64,000 nt of DNA, taken from Amulumruptor sp947039275. Its GTDB lineage: Bacteria > Bacteroidota > Bacteroidia > Bacteroidales > Muribaculaceae. A program made the position numbers and the translations under genes. The stretch covers positions 1 to 64,000 of the forward strand of contig CAMQYL010000015.1 in the NCBI GenBank assembly GCA_947039275.1, in the 5' to 3' direction. Below, in pieces: positions 34,345 through 42,167 of this stretch (positions are counted from its first letter, which is position 1; each line of letters begins with the position of its first letter). The notes beneath the pieces were generated by a model. It worked only from the letters and a program-made list of their open reading frames with translations, searched no databases and was not told where the DNA came from.

Positions 34345-34366
34345 CCGACTGAGGCTGTATAAATTA

Positions 34367-34424
34367 TATAAGTCTTATAAATCTTATAAGTATTATCCGA
34401 CTTATAAGATTTATAAGACTTATA
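34367..34424. terminator. Perfect 24-bp inverted repeat between dnaA and metY
   Basis: The arm 34367-34390 (tataagtcttataaatctta and onward) is exactly complementary to 34401-34424 with a 10-nt spacer. The arms are almost pure A+T and made of repeated CTTATAA units. It lies in the convergent gap, so a bidirectional 3'-end structure is the simplest reading. No T-run follows on either side. Confidence 0.7.
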
Positions 34425-34447
34425 TCGTTTATGTATGAGCCTCGCTA

Positions 34448-35740
34448 TCAGGCTTTCTCCAAAGCCTGCGCCAGATCGGCGATAATGTCATCGATGTGTT
34501 CGATACCCACCGACAGCCTGACCGTCGACTCAGTGATATGCTGCTGTGCCAGCTCCTCGGCGCTCATCTGCGAGTGTGTTGTAGTCGCAGGATGTATCAC
34601 CAGGCTCTTGACATCCGCTACATTTGCCAGGAGCGAGAAAATCTCCAGGTTGTCAATAAACCGCCATGCGGCTTCCTGACCTCCTTTTATTTCAAAAGTG
34701 AATATGCTGCCTCCGCCATGAGGGAAGTAACGTTTATAAAGCTCATGGTCGGGATGCGCCGCCAGTGACGGATGGTTGACCTTGGCAACCTTGGGATGCC
34801 TGTTCAGAAACTCCACCACCTTCAGTGCATTGCTGACATGACGCTCTACGCGGAGCGAAAGTGTCTCCAATCCCTGAAGCAACAAGAAAACATTTATAGG
34901 CGAAATCGCAGCACCCGTGTCGCGCAGCAACACCGCTCTGATGCGTGTGACAAATGCAGCAGCTCCAGCAACATCTGCAAATACAGCTCCGTGATAACTC
35001 GGATCAGGCTTGGCAAGTGTAGGAAATTTGTCGGCATATGCTTTCCAGTCAAACTTGCCTCCGTCAACTATGATGCCGCCAAGACTGCTGCCATGACCGC
35101 CTATGAATTTCGTGGCTGAATGCACCACGATGTCTGCCCCGTGTTCTATCGGGCGGATGAGGTAAGGAGTCCCAAACGTATTATCGATAATCAGCGGTAT
35201 GCCATGACGGTGTGCCACAGCGGCTACGCCCTCTATGTCGAGCACCTCGCTGTTGGGGTTGCCGAACGTCTCAGCATACACAGCCTTAGTCTGCGGAGTG
35301 ATGGCTCGCTCGAGCGCATCAAGGTCGTTGACATCCACGATGGTATTGCCGACACCCTGCGCAGCCAGCGTGTGGGTAATCAGATTATACGAGCCGCCGT
35401 AAAGATTATTGGCTGCGACCACATGGTCTCCCGGTCCGAGGATGTTCTGCAAAGCATAAGTGGCAGCAGCAGCACCTGATGCCACAGCCAATGCCGCGAC
35501 TCCGCCCTCTAAGGCAGCCATGCGTGCTTCCAGCACATCTTGTGTAGGGTTGGTCAGTCGCCCGTATATATTGCCGGGATCACGGAGCGCGAAGCGGTCG
35601 GCTGCATGCTGGCTGTCATTGAACACATATGATGTGGTTTGGTATATGGGTACCGCCCTTGCTCCGGTTACGGGGTCGGGTTGCTCCTGTCCTACATGCA
35701 GTTGGAGGGTCTCAAAGTGGAGATTGTCGTTTGTTTTCAT
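34448..35740 (-). CDS. metY: O-acetylhomoserine sulfhydrylase (PLP-dependent)
   Basis: The 430-residue PLP enzyme of the Cys/Met metabolism family has the expected length for O-acetylhomoserine aminocarboxypropyltransferase. Motifs are ETLQLHVGQEQPDPVTGARAVPI, YGRLTNPTQDVLEARMAALEGG, the Lys-Schiff-base segment HSATKFIGGHGSS and RLSVGIEHIDDI. It makes homocysteine from O-acetylhomoserine and sulfide. A minus-strand TAATTTTG (35773-35780) is the -7 box. The divergent Lrp-family gene may regulate it (inference). Confidence 0.94.
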   Translation of the reverse strand: MKTNDNLHFETLQLHVGQEQPDPVTGARAVPIYQTTSYVFNDSQHAADRFALRDPGNIYGRLTNPTQDVLEARMAALEGGVAALAVASGAAAATYALQNILGPGDHVVAANNLYGGSYNLITHTLAAQGVGNTIVDVNDLDALERAITPQTKAVYAETFGNPNSEVLDIEGVAAVAHRHGIPLIIDNTFGTPYLIRPIEHGADIVVHSATKFIGGHGSSLGGIIVDGGKFDWKAYADKFPTLAKPDPSYHGAVFADVAGAAAFVTRIRAVLLRDTGAAISPINVFLLLQGLETLSLRVERHVSNALKVVEFLNRHPKVAKVNHPSLAAHPDHELYKRYFPHGGGSIFTFEIKGGQEAAWRFIDNLEIFSLLANVADVKSLVIHPATTTHSQMSAEELAQQHITESTVRLSVGIEHIDDIIADLAQALEKA

Positions 35741-35898
35741 AATGCAAATACGTTTTTGAGTTGTTGATGATGCAAAATTAGGGCATGATAAAAGATATTG
35801 TGCACTTTTTCAGAAAATATAGGGTGATTTTGCTAAAAGTAGCTATCTTTGTAGATGATACATCTAACATCTATCACATTATCCCACAGATAGCAGAA

Positions 35899-36375
35899 AT
35901 GACACCGATTGAGAAACTTGACAAAATCGACCTCCAGATTCTACGGCTCATGCAGCAGAACGCCCGTCTGACCATCAAAGAGCTGGGACAGGAAGTCAAT
36001 CTGTCATCCACCCCCGTATATGAGCGGCTCAAAAGACTTGAACGTGACGGATACATCAAAAAATATGTTGCCCTGCTTGACGAAGAAAAACTCAACCAGG
36101 GATTCATTGTGTTCTGCAACGTCAAGCTGCGCCAGGCATCCCTGCAGCGTGCCCAGGAGTTTGTCGAGACCATCCGCCAGATTCCGCAGGTCACCGAGTG
36201 CTATAATATTTCGGGACGTTACGACTTCCTGATGAAGATTCACGCTGCCAACATGAAAGCCTACCAGGAACTGATCCTCAACGTCCTCGGATCCATCGAC
36301 AGCGTGGCTTCATTGGAGAGCACATTTGTCATGGACGAAGTCAAAAACGAAATCGGCGTAGCCATCCAAATCTAA
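35899..36375 (+). CDS. Lrp/AsnC-family transcriptional regulator
   Basis: The 158-residue protein has an N-terminal helix-turn-helix (LDKIDLQILRLMQQNARLTIKELG in parts, then LSSTPVYERLKRLERDGYI) and a C-terminal RAM ligand domain (VTECYNISGRYDFLMKI). The frame continues upstream to 35785, but the TATCTTTG -7 box at 35844-35851 lies within that extension, so the start is MTPIEKLDK at 35899. The family senses amino acids as octamers. It is divergent from metY, an arrangement that favours regulation of sulfur amino acid genes. Confidence 0.92.
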   Translation: MTPIEKLDKIDLQILRLMQQNARLTIKELGQEVNLSSTPVYERLKRLERDGYIKKYVALLDEEKLNQGFIVFCNVKLRQASLQRAQEFVETIRQIPQVTECYNISGRYDFLMKIHAANMKAYQELILNVLGSIDSVASLESTFVMDEVKNEIGVAIQI

Positions 36376-36417
36376 ACGTCCTCTCAGTTTGTTAAATAGA
36401 AATAATATCGATCAGCT

Positions 36418-36501
36418 TGTAGGGACATGCCGTGGCATGTCCGCTCAGCAGGCGTTGTGTTAATGTTGCAGAAAGCGGACATGCCACGGCATGTCCCTAC
36501 A
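36418..36501. repeat. GTAGGG palindromic element, full copy 3
   Basis: Left arm tgtagggacatgccgtggca and inverted right arm ending ccctaca, with each arm a hairpin. It lies between the Lrp and SIMPL genes, 28 bp before the latter's ATG, so transcription entering the SIMPL gene from upstream would cross it. Confidence 0.9.
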
Positions 36502-36529
36502 ATATCCTCCAAACCAAAATATATAAGAT

Positions 36530-37240
36530 ATGAAAAATCTTCAGAACGTAGTGGGTCCGCTGCTCATAGCCATCGGACTTTTCGCCTTAGGTCTCGCAGT
36601 CAAGGCTGGTATCGACAACTTCTCTCATCGTGACCGCATCGTGACCGTCCGCGGCTTGTGCGAACGTGACGTAGAGGCAAATCAAGTGGTATGGCCAATC
36701 GTAACCAAAGAGATGGGCAACGACCTCCCGGCTCTCTATGACCGCATACTCTCCACCAACGAGAAAATCAAGGCTTTCCTCACCGCCAACGGAATCAGTG
36801 CTGATGAAATAGCTGTCAATCCTCCGCAAGTCGAGGACCGCAAAGCCAACGTGTACGACAATTCGACACTCATTTCTGACCGCTACCGCGTGACCAATGT
36901 CATCGTAGTCACCTCATCAAAGGTCAAAAAAATCAACGACCTGATCAAAAAACAGACCGAACTGATGCGTCAGGGCATAGCTGTCATGGCTGACAACTAC
37001 GAATATCCCACTACCTACAGCTACACGGCTCTCAACGAAATCAAGCCAGAAATGATTACCGAGGCAACCAAAGCCGCGCGTGAAGCTGCCGACCGATTTG
37101 CAGCCGACTGCGGAAGCAAGCTCGGTAAAATAAAGACCGCTTCACAGGGGCAATTTTCCATAGATGACCATGACCGCTATACTCCTTACATCAAGACGGT
37201 GCGCGTGGTCAACTCAATCACCTATTATCTCGAAGACTGA
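36530..37240 (+). CDS. SIMPL-domain (DUF541) membrane-anchored protein
   Basis: The 236-residue protein has an N-terminal membrane anchor (GPLLIAIGLFALGLAVKAG) and a SIMPL domain (VRGLCERDVEANQVVWPIV at its start, AAREAADRFAADCGSKLGKI and RVVNSITYYLE at its end). The family includes periplasmic proteins linked to oxidative stress resistance, but molecular function is unknown. It is followed 7 bp later by a lipid-kinase-like gene. Confidence 0.9.
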   Translation: MKNLQNVVGPLLIAIGLFALGLAVKAGIDNFSHRDRIVTVRGLCERDVEANQVVWPIVTKEMGNDLPALYDRILSTNEKIKAFLTANGISADEIAVNPPQVEDRKANVYDNSTLISDRYRVTNVIVVTSSKVKKINDLIKKQTELMRQGIAVMADNYEYPTTYSYTALNEIKPEMITEATKAAREAADRFAADCGSKLGKIKTASQGQFSIDDHDRYTPYIKTVRVVNSITYYLED

Positions 37241-37247
37241 CCCATTC

Positions 37248-38273
37248 ATGAGCCAATCCTCACCACAGGTACTTCTTATAATTAATCCCATATCAGGTGT
37301 GTCCGGCAAGGAAGGTCTTGCCGAACACACCCTGTCATCTCTGAGCCATACAGGATGGGACATCGAAGTGGCGTACACCACTTGCCACGGAGATGCGACC
37401 CGACTGGCAAAGGATGCCGTGCGCCGCGGCTTCCATGCCGTGCTGGCTGCCGGCGGAGACGGCACGGTCAATGAGACCGCTGCTGCGTTGTGCCACTCCG
37501 ACACTCGCCTCGGCATCATACCCTGCGGATCAGGCAATGGTCTGGCGCGTCATCTCGGCATTCCCATCGACATAGATGACGCCCTTGCTATAATAGGTCG
37601 TGGCAAGCACCTCGTATGTGACTATGCCGAGGTCAACAACAAGCCTTTCTTTTGCACCTTCGGTGTCGGATTTGATGCCGAGGTCAGCTGGCGGTTCGCC
37701 CGTCAGCACCGCCGCGGCAAGCTTAGCTACATCCGCAGCACCATCGCTGAATATATCCGTTACCGACCGCAGATCTACACCATCCGTGCCAACGGCTCCA
37801 TCGTGACCGACAAGGCTTTTCTCGTGGCTGTGTGCAATGCTTCCCAATACGGCAACAATGCCTACATAGCTCCACACGCTTCGCTGACCGACGGGCTTCT
37901 TGACGTAACCATAATCCACAGCGGATCAGCCCTGAGCACCATGGTGGCTGGTGCCGACTTGATGACGGGACTTATCGACAAAAATGCCATCATCGACACT
38001 TTCCGCGCCGACAGCATCGTCATCGAACGCGCAGCCGACGGTCCCGCACACATCGACGGCGAACCGATACATATCGACAACGTCATGGACATAAGATGCC
38101 ACCACGCCGCTCTCAGCATATTCACGCCCGAGGAGCATGACACGAGGCGCTTCTATCCGATAGTAACCCCCATGACTGATGCCATCAAGGATATGGGTCT
38201 GTCGATACGCCATCTCCTCCCTTCAAGTTTTCACTCAGCACTGCATCATGGACATAAACTGCATAAAAAATAA
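37248..38273 (+). CDS. Diacylglycerol/sphingoid-kinase-family protein (YegS/LCB5-like)
   Basis: The 341-residue protein has the DAGK catalytic-domain motifs NPISGVSG, AAGGDGTVNE and IPCGSGNGLARHLG, followed by a beta-sandwich C-terminal domain (GFDAEVSWRFA, HIDGEP). Such enzymes phosphorylate diacylglycerol or sphingoid bases; Bacteroidota make sphingolipids, so either is possible. The start is MSQSSPQ at 37248, 7 bp after the SIMPL gene; a longer frame from 37164 overlaps that gene. The end overlaps the helicase start by 26 bp. Confidence 0.9.
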   Translation: MSQSSPQVLLIINPISGVSGKEGLAEHTLSSLSHTGWDIEVAYTTCHGDATRLAKDAVRRGFHAVLAAGGDGTVNETAAALCHSDTRLGIIPCGSGNGLARHLGIPIDIDDALAIIGRGKHLVCDYAEVNNKPFFCTFGVGFDAEVSWRFARQHRRGKLSYIRSTIAEYIRYRPQIYTIRANGSIVTDKAFLVAVCNASQYGNNAYIAPHASLTDGLLDVTIIHSGSALSTMVAGADLMTGLIDKNAIIDTFRADSIVIERAADGPAHIDGEPIHIDNVMDIRCHHAALSIFTPEEHDTRRFYPIVTPMTDAIKDMGLSIRHLLPSSFHSALHHGHKLHKK

Positions 38274-39591
38274 TATCCGTCGCCGACTCGGTATCGGTGA
38301 ACTCAACGAGTTGCAGACATACATGGTTTCACACATGTCGCAACCCTTTACGATGCTGCTTGCTCCCACTGGCTCGGGCAAGACTCTCGGATTTGCAATA
38401 CCACTGCTTGCCCGGCTAAAAAGGCCAGGACATGGCGTACAGGGACTGGTCATAGTGCCCTCACGCGAACTCGCATTGCAGATATTCGATGTCATCCGCC
38501 CCATAGCCGAGGGCTACAAGGTCTCGGCATTCTACGGCGGCCACAACATGCGCGAGGAAGCCAGTTCGCTCTCTGCCATCCCCGACATACTCATAGCAAC
38601 ACCTGGCAGGCTGCTTGACCACATGCAGCGCGGACAGCTTGTGCTTGACGAAATAACCACCCTCGTACTTGACGAGTGGGACAAGACCCTCCAACTCGGT
38701 TTTGAGGGCGACATGAAGAAGATATTCCGCAATCTCCGCCCCGCTCCACGATATGTGATACTGACATCTGCGACAGCTGCCATAGATGTGCCCCCCTATC
38801 TGCCGGTCAAAGACAAGCCGTCGGTAGCAGACTTCTCAGACCGCGGCGAAGACCTCACAGGCAATACCGGAGCACATGTCGACATCGTTGAAGTGCCCTC
38901 GGCAAGCATCGACAAGCTCCAGACCCTGATAGACCTGCTTCAAGCACATCCCGATGAGAGTGCCATGGTTTTCGTCAATCACCGCGAAAGTGCCGACCGC
39001 GTGGTCAATGCTCTTAAGAAGGCTGGAATCCCCGCCGGGCTGTACCATGGGGCACTTGACCAGCAGCAACGCCAGCTGGCACTTGAGATGATGACCAACG
39101 GCACCACACCGGTTCTCGTCACCACCGACCTCGGAGCGCGCGGACTCGACATCGCGGGTGTTAAAAACGTCATCCACTACCACATACCGCCCACCGAGGA
39201 TGCCTGGACCCACCGAAACGGACGTACCGGGCGCATGGGTGCGGACGGCACAGTCTATGTTATCACTTCCGACCACGACAACATCCCCGATTACATAGCC
39301 TATGACCGCAGTTATGTGCCTGACCCCTCTGGTTGCCCACCATGGCATCCGGCAAACGCCACCCTCTATTTCAATGCAGGGAAGAAGGACAAGATATCCA
39401 AAGGCGACATAGCCGGATACCTCATACAACGCGGTGCATTGGATGCCGCCGAAGTGGGACGCATCGCCGTCAGCGACCGTTATGCAGTGGCTGCAATCCC
39501 CGCGTCCAAGGTCTCAGCAGTGCTGGATGCGTTGCGTCCGCATAAGCTGAAAAACAAGCGTGTGCTTGTTTCAGTGGTTGAAAATGCCTAA
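38248..39591 (+). CDS. DEAD-box-family RNA helicase-like protein
   Basis: The 447-residue protein has superfamily 2 helicase motifs: Walker A APTGSGKT, GG and PGR motifs, motif II DEWD (in place of DEAD) within LVLDEWDKTLQLGFE, motif III SAT, RGLDIAGVKNVIHY and HRNGRTGRMG. The C-terminal third resembles the DbpA-like RNA-binding extension (AVAAIPASKVSAVLDALRP). DEWD keeps the catalytic acidic pair. Start MDINCIKNN (38248) overlaps the previous gene by 26 bp. Confidence 0.9.
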   Translation: MDINCIKNNIRRRLGIGELNELQTYMVSHMSQPFTMLLAPTGSGKTLGFAIPLLARLKRPGHGVQGLVIVPSRELALQIFDVIRPIAEGYKVSAFYGGHNMREEASSLSAIPDILIATPGRLLDHMQRGQLVLDEITTLVLDEWDKTLQLGFEGDMKKIFRNLRPAPRYVILTSATAAIDVPPYLPVKDKPSVADFSDRGEDLTGNTGAHVDIVEVPSASIDKLQTLIDLLQAHPDESAMVFVNHRESADRVVNALKKAGIPAGLYHGALDQQQRQLALEMMTNGTTPVLVTTDLGARGLDIAGVKNVIHYHIPPTEDAWTHRNGRTGRMGADGTVYVITSDHDNIPDYIAYDRSYVPDPSGCPPWHPANATLYFNAGKKDKISKGDIAGYLIQRGALDAAEVGRIAVSDRYAVAAIPASKVSAVLDALRPHKLKNKRVLVSVVENA

Positions 39592-39632
39592 ATTTGCATT
39601 ACTTAATTAACTTTTACCAAACATATATCACC

Positions 39633-40586
39633 ATGGCTACAACTCTGGTAAAAACCGACTTCAACTTCCCCGGACAGACAGCAGTATATCACGGCAAAGT
39701 GCGCGATGTCTACACTATCAACGATGACTATCTCGTCATGATAGCTACCGACCGCATCTCGGCATTTGACGTAATCCTCCCCGAAGGCATCCCTTACAAA
39801 GGTCAGGTGCTCAATCAGATCGCCGCATACTTCCTTGACGCGTCAGCTGCCATTGTGCCCAACTGGAAGGTCGCCGTACCCGATCCCATGGTGACTGTAG
39901 GTGTCAAAGCCGAGTCGTTCCCCGTGGAGATGATTATCCGCGGCTATCTGACAGGAAGCGCATGGCGCGAGTATCAGGCAGGTGCCCGTGAGCTTTGCGG
40001 TGTGAAACTGCCCGATGGCATGAAGGAAAACGAACGTTTCCCCAAGCCCATCATCACCCCCACCACCAAGGCTGCCGAAGGCCACGACGAGAACATCTCC
40101 CGTGAAGAAATCATAGCCCAGGGTCTTGTCAGCGAGGAGCACTACAAGGTCATGGAGGAATACACCTACAAGCTCTTTGAGCTCGGTACCAAGATGGCTG
40201 CCGAAAAGGGGCTGATTCTCGTCGACACCAAATATGAGTTCGGCTTGCGCGAAGGCAAGGTCATCCTCATTGACGAAATCCACACTCCTGACTCTTCGCG
40301 CTACTTCTATGCCGAAGGCTATCAGGACCGCTTCGAGAAGTGCGAACCGCAGCGTCAGCTCTCCAAGGAGTTTGTGCGCCAGTGGCTCATTGACCACGAT
40401 TTCATGGGACGCGAAGGTCAGAAGATGCCCGAGATGAGTCCCGAGTTTATCGAGAGTGTGTCAGCTCGTTACATAGAGCTTTACGAGCATATCACAGGTC
40501 AGGATTTCATCAAAGAGCCCGAAAACAACCTTGAGACCCGCATCGCCACAAATGTAGTGGACTGCCTCCACAACATCTCACTCTGA
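39633..40586 (+). CDS. purC: Phosphoribosylaminoimidazole-succinocarboxamide synthase
   Basis: The 317-residue SAICAR synthetase catalyses step 8 of purine synthesis, joining aspartate to CAIR with ATP. Motifs include YHGKVRDVY (ATP loop), DRISAFDVILPEGIPYKG, RGYLTGSAWREY, DTKYEFG and DEIHTPDSSRYF. Bacteroidota and eukaryotes share this longer form. The start is MATTLVKTD at 39633; the upstream ATG at 39594 adds unconserved residues. Confidence 0.96.
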   Translation: MATTLVKTDFNFPGQTAVYHGKVRDVYTINDDYLVMIATDRISAFDVILPEGIPYKGQVLNQIAAYFLDASAAIVPNWKVAVPDPMVTVGVKAESFPVEMIIRGYLTGSAWREYQAGARELCGVKLPDGMKENERFPKPIITPTTKAAEGHDENISREEIIAQGLVSEEHYKVMEEYTYKLFELGTKMAAEKGLILVDTKYEFGLREGKVILIDEIHTPDSSRYFYAEGYQDRFEKCEPQRQLSKEFVRQWLIDHDFMGREGQKMPEMSPEFIESVSARYIELYEHITGQDFIKEPENNLETRIATNVVDCLHNISL

Positions 40587-40654
40587 GCGAATAATCCCCT
40601 GAAGCAGGGACGAAATTACAGCTGGCTAAATTTTGGCTGAATATACACGATTTC

Positions 40655-40743
40655 TGTAGGGACATGCCGTGGCATGTCCGTTTTCAGCAGCCAAACGCAA
40701 TTGCCATGCTTGATGGGCGGACATGCCACGGCATGTCCCTACA
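40655..40743. repeat. GTAGGG palindromic element, full copy 4
   Basis: Left arm tgtagggacatgccgtggca and inverted right arm ending ccctaca with hairpin arms; the centre differs from the other copies. It lies between purC and the menaquinone methyltransferase gene, both on the plus strand. Confidence 0.9.
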
Positions 40744-40802
40744 TTCAGATTAATATTGACCAGTAATAACCGCTCCATATAGACATTTCTAATCCACAAC
40801 AC

Positions 40803-41546
40803 GTGAACGACCCAGAGTGTCAGAAGGTCAACCCTTTTGCCAGCGACAAGCGCGCCAAGACGCAGCAAGTGCGTCAGATGTTTGACAATATAGCTCCACG
40901 CTACGACTTGATGAATATGCTCATGACCATGGGCATATTCAAGTTGTGGCGGCGTAAGCTCGTCGATACCGTCAGCCGTGTGCCGCATGCTGATATTCTT
41001 GACATAGCCACAGGCACAGGTGACCTTGCGCTTATCATGGCAGAGGAATTTCCCGGAGCAAGAATCACAGGGCTTGACCTGTCAGAGCAGATGATCAAGG
41101 AGGGCAAGGAGAAAGCACTCAAGCGAGATCTTGCCGACCGCATCGACATGGTAGTGGGTGACTCGCTCAACCTCCCGTTTCCCGATGAAAGTTTTGACTG
41201 CGTGACCGTGGCTTACGGTGTGCGTAACTTTGAGGATCTGCTGCGCGGTTACACCGAGATGTACCGCGTGTTACGTCCGGGAGGCACACTTTGTGTCCTT
41301 GAACTTTCCACCCCCACAGGCACCGTGACCGGACCGCTCTACAATATCTATGCCGGACATGTCATCCCTGCCATGGGTCGCATCTTTGCCGGAGACTCCG
41401 GAGCCTACGACTACCTCCACCGCAGCATCGCCGCCGTCCCTCAGGGTGAGCAGATGCTTTCCATCATCCGCAATGCCGGATTCAGCCGTGCGTCCTACCT
41501 GACCATGACCTTCGGAGCCTGCACCCTCTACGCAGCCCGCAAGTGA
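40803..41546 (+). CDS. menG: Demethylmenaquinone / 2-methoxy-benzoquinol methyltransferase
   Basis: The 247-residue class I SAM methyltransferase has the UbiE/MenG signatures VRQMFDNIAPRYDLMN, DIATGTGDLAL (SAM loop), VAYGVRNFEDL and RPGGTLCVLELSTP. Gut Bacteroidales make menaquinone, so methylation of demethylmenaquinone is the likely role. The start codon is GTG. Antisense to its 3' third runs the frame of the convergent gene below. Confidence 0.94.
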   Translation: MNDPECQKVNPFASDKRAKTQQVRQMFDNIAPRYDLMNMLMTMGIFKLWRRKLVDTVSRVPHADILDIATGTGDLALIMAEEFPGARITGLDLSEQMIKEGKEKALKRDLADRIDMVVGDSLNLPFPDESFDCVTVAYGVRNFEDLLRGYTEMYRVLRPGGTLCVLELSTPTGTVTGPLYNIYAGHVIPAMGRIFAGDSGAYDYLHRSIAAVPQGEQMLSIIRNAGFSRASYLTMTFGACTLYAARK

Positions 41547-41852
41547 TGCCTGCTTCTGCTTCCGCTTGAGTTCCGCCCTTTCGCGGGCACGGCGCGACCT
41601 CTCACGAGCCTTGAGGACATAGGGCAGCAGAGCCATGCACATCGTCTTGACACTCTTAACAGCAATGCCTGGCTGTACCTCGCCATGTATTATCATATAC
41701 TTGACGCATCGCTCGTTAAATCCGCTCTTATCATCAAAATATTCGGCGATTCCGCGGGCAATACCCATGACCTCATCATATACCTTGCGCGATACCGGCA
41801 AATCCCATTTCTCCTTAGCCGCACCGCGGCGTCCACTATCATTCTTTTCCAT
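41271..41852 (-). CDS. Small helical protein of unknown function, tail overlapping menG
   Basis: The frame is 193 residues, but only the first ~100 look like a natural protein: a charged helical domain (WDLPVSRKVYDEVMGIARGI, then ERCVKYMIIHGEVQPGIAVK) and a Lys/Arg-rich helix. The remainder is antisense to menG and low in complexity, so the natural stop may have been lost. A minus-strand TAATTTTG within a perfect dyad (41862-41888) lies just upstream. I do not recognise the family. Confidence 0.5.
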   Translation of the reverse strand: MEKNDSGRRGAAKEKWDLPVSRKVYDEVMGIARGIAEYFDDKSGFNERCVKYMIIHGEVQPGIAVKSVKTMCMALLPYVLKARERSRRARERAELKRKQKQASLAGCVEGAGSEGHGQVGRTAESGIADDGKHLLTLRDGGDAAVEVVVGSGVSGKDATHGRDDMSGIDIVERSGHGACGGGKFKDTKCASRT

Positions 41853-41861
41853 ATCAAACAG

Positions 41862-41888
41862 TAATTTTGTGATTCACTCACAAAATTA
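41862..41888. promoter_or_regulatory. 11-bp dyad carrying a -7 box in each arm
   Basis: TAATTTTGTGA (41862-41872) and TCACAAAATTA (41878-41888) are perfectly complementary with a 5-nt loop. On the minus strand the arm at 41881-41888 is a TAnnTTTG box for the 41852 gene. The symmetric form could be a repressor site. Confidence 0.5.
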
Positions 41889-41966
41889 CCCCGCCATCAC
41901 CCTCCTGACCATGCGAAAATATCAGCAATCCCTCAATGTTGTTAACTTCAGCGTTTAATGGATATC

Positions 41967-42149
41967 GCGCCCCTTGCGGGCGCAGCTCTCTGTTAGTAGG
42001 GTGTTGCAAAACCTGTAAATTGTGGTGATTCTGCCTGTATGCTGTAGGGACATGCCATGGCATGTCTGCTGATACTCAAGTGCTTGCAGATCAGACATGC
42101 CATGGCATGTCCCTACAACATTGTACGATTTGGAGTTCTGCAACACCCT
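41967..42149. repeat. Composite nested inverted repeat with GTAGGG element copy 5
   Basis: Three layers are visible: the GCGCCC/GGGCGC hairpin unit (41967-41995), outer arms AGGGTGTTGCA (41998-42008) and TGCAACACCCT (42139-42149), and inside them a full GTAGGG palindrome (42043-42116) with arms that differ from the other copies (catgtctg). Parts recur at 54-168. The outer arms bracket the whole as in a miniature transposable element. Confidence 0.8.
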
Positions 42150-42167
42150 CCGAATCCCTCCGCACTG

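Noticed and set aside
34367..34424. 24-bp dyad as an invertible segment
   Set aside because: The 10-bp centre is too short to hold a promoter or be usefully inverted.
36427..36633. Short frames starting MPWHV or ending HGM... over the GTAGGG repeats
   Set aside because: They arise from the repeat sequence itself at every copy and have no conserved protein beyond it.
37164..37247. N-terminal extension of the lipid-kinase-like frame
   Set aside because: It overlaps the SIMPL gene and has no conserved residues; the family starts at MSQSSPQ.
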